Below are positions 63,711 through 64,000 of a DNA stretch of 64,000 nt, piece by piece (positions within the stretch are counted from its first letter, which is position 1; each line of letters begins with the position of its first letter). This DNA comes from an uncultured Verrucomicrobiota bacterium (GTDB lineage: Bacteria > Verrucomicrobiota > Kiritimatiellia > CAIVKH01), in assembly GCA_937872895.1 (NCBI GenBank), contig CALMUP010000013.1, positions 143,055 through 207,054 of the forward strand, written 5' to 3'. A program made the position numbers and the translations under genes. The notes beneath the pieces were generated by a model that did no database searches, was not told the DNA's origin, and saw only the letters and a program-made list of their open reading frames with translations.

Positions 63711-63780
63711 TCCGATGGGGGCGGGCGCGCACCGGATCGATTCGGGTGTAGGAGTAGGTGTACGAGTAGGTGGGAGCGGG
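63711..63780 (+). repeat. 70-bp REP-like direct repeat, copy 1
   Basis: Identical to 63931-64000 except one base (GCGGGCGCGC versus GCGGTCGCGC). Contains GGATCGATTCGGGTGTAGG and GTGTACGAGTAGG. Confidence 0.85.
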
Positions 63781-63795
63781 ACCCTACTCGTACAC
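63758..63795. repeat. GTACGAG hairpin of the REP-like cluster
   Basis: GTGTACGAGTAGG (63758-63770) and CCTACTCGTACAC (63783-63795) are a perfect 13-bp inverted repeat with a 12-nt loop, the palindromic form expected for REP/BIME elements. Confidence 0.7.
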
Positions 63796-63930
63796 GCACT
63801 CGTACACGCAGATCCTGCTGATGCGTCGTACCCGGTTCGGGTTTTCTTGTCCGAATATCCAGCGCGGTCGTGGTCGCTATCGGTATCGAATAGCGATGGA
63901 TTATTGGTGGGGAACGGCATCCTTTGTCGA

Positions 63931-64000
63931 TCCGATGGGGGCGGTCGCGCACCGGATCGATTCGGGTGTAGGAGTAGGTGTACGAGTAGGTGGGAGCGGG
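63931..64000 (+). repeat. 70-bp REP-like direct repeat, copy 2 (cut by window edge)
   Basis: Second copy, exactly 220 bp from the first, running to the last base of the window. The array probably continues beyond it. Confidence 0.85.

Larger units (their letters stand above)
63541..64000. other. REP-like repeat cluster at the right edge, no gene
   Basis: No credible gene. It contains the 70-bp repeat pair, the GTACGAG hairpin and a second short repeat, GGTTCGGGTTTTCTTGTCCG at 63651 and 63834. Long ORFs here are Thr/Arg/Pro-rich and repeat-derived. Confidence 0.6.

Noticed and set aside
63541..64000. CRISPR array
   Set aside because: Only two 70-bp copies 220 bp apart with an internal palindrome and no uniform spacer length.

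Overview
The window is high-GC DNA from a diderm bacterium. My best guess is the PVC group near Kiritimatiellota/Verrucomicrobiota. This is inference from several secreted proteins with calcium-binding-like repeats of the type DTDGDGMPDWWE followed by a short beta-rich tail, from Gly/Asn/Thr-rich beta-helix proteins, from REP-type repeats, and from outer-membrane biogenesis genes (SurA, a TolQ/TolR-like set, many lipoproteins). No rRNA, tRNA or CRISPR array was recognised, so the phylum is not proven.

Layout. 1-11.9 kb: large exported proteins, namely a subtilase running off the left edge, a GH57 amylase-like enzyme with two starch-binding-type modules, and two right-handed beta-helix proteins. 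11.9-16.2 kb: biotin ligase directly behind pyruvate carboxylase, the enzyme it would biotinylate. 16.3-17.6 kb: a SOUL haem-binding-like protein and a SpoIIAA/STAS-like protein. 17.6-24.4 kb: a six-gene, translationally coupled minus-strand operon (two TPR-type secreted proteins, ExbB/TolQ, two ExbD/TolR, a VWA protein). 24.5-29.5 kb: a CHASE-type hybrid histidine kinase, a small ferredoxin, TatA, a lipoprotein and an endonuclease III-like glycosylase. 29.5-36.1 kb: a beta-CASP RNase, Era GTPase, a TMTC-like membrane protein, a BON lipoprotein and TPR proteins. 36.1-41.7 kb: a modular esterase, DoxX, a photolyase and a KTSC protein. 41.7-48.2 kb: surA-pdxA-rsmA in the order known from Enterobacteria, coupled to a hybrid kinase, then rimO.

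48.2-64 kb is the accessory part. A small SRPBCC gene is flanked by two copies of a ~100-bp repeat. Then comes a four-gene plus-strand locus: a 2501-residue mosaic surface protein, a membrane-anchored helical protein, an RHS-repeat protein with a C-terminal variable domain after a DPWGL motif, and a small membrane protein in the immunity-gene position. Base composition falls inside the giant gene near 53.35 kb and is lowest in the last gene. The right end is palindrome-rich non-coding DNA, a broken REP-associated tyrosine transposase and long REP-like direct repeats. This RHS locus is the strongest candidate for an undescribed system.

Translational coupling by ATGA/GTGA overlaps is common. 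Several genes have a sigma70-like -10 box only 5-8 nt before the start codon and no clear Shine-Dalgarno, which suggests leaderless mRNAs beside ordinary SD-led genes.
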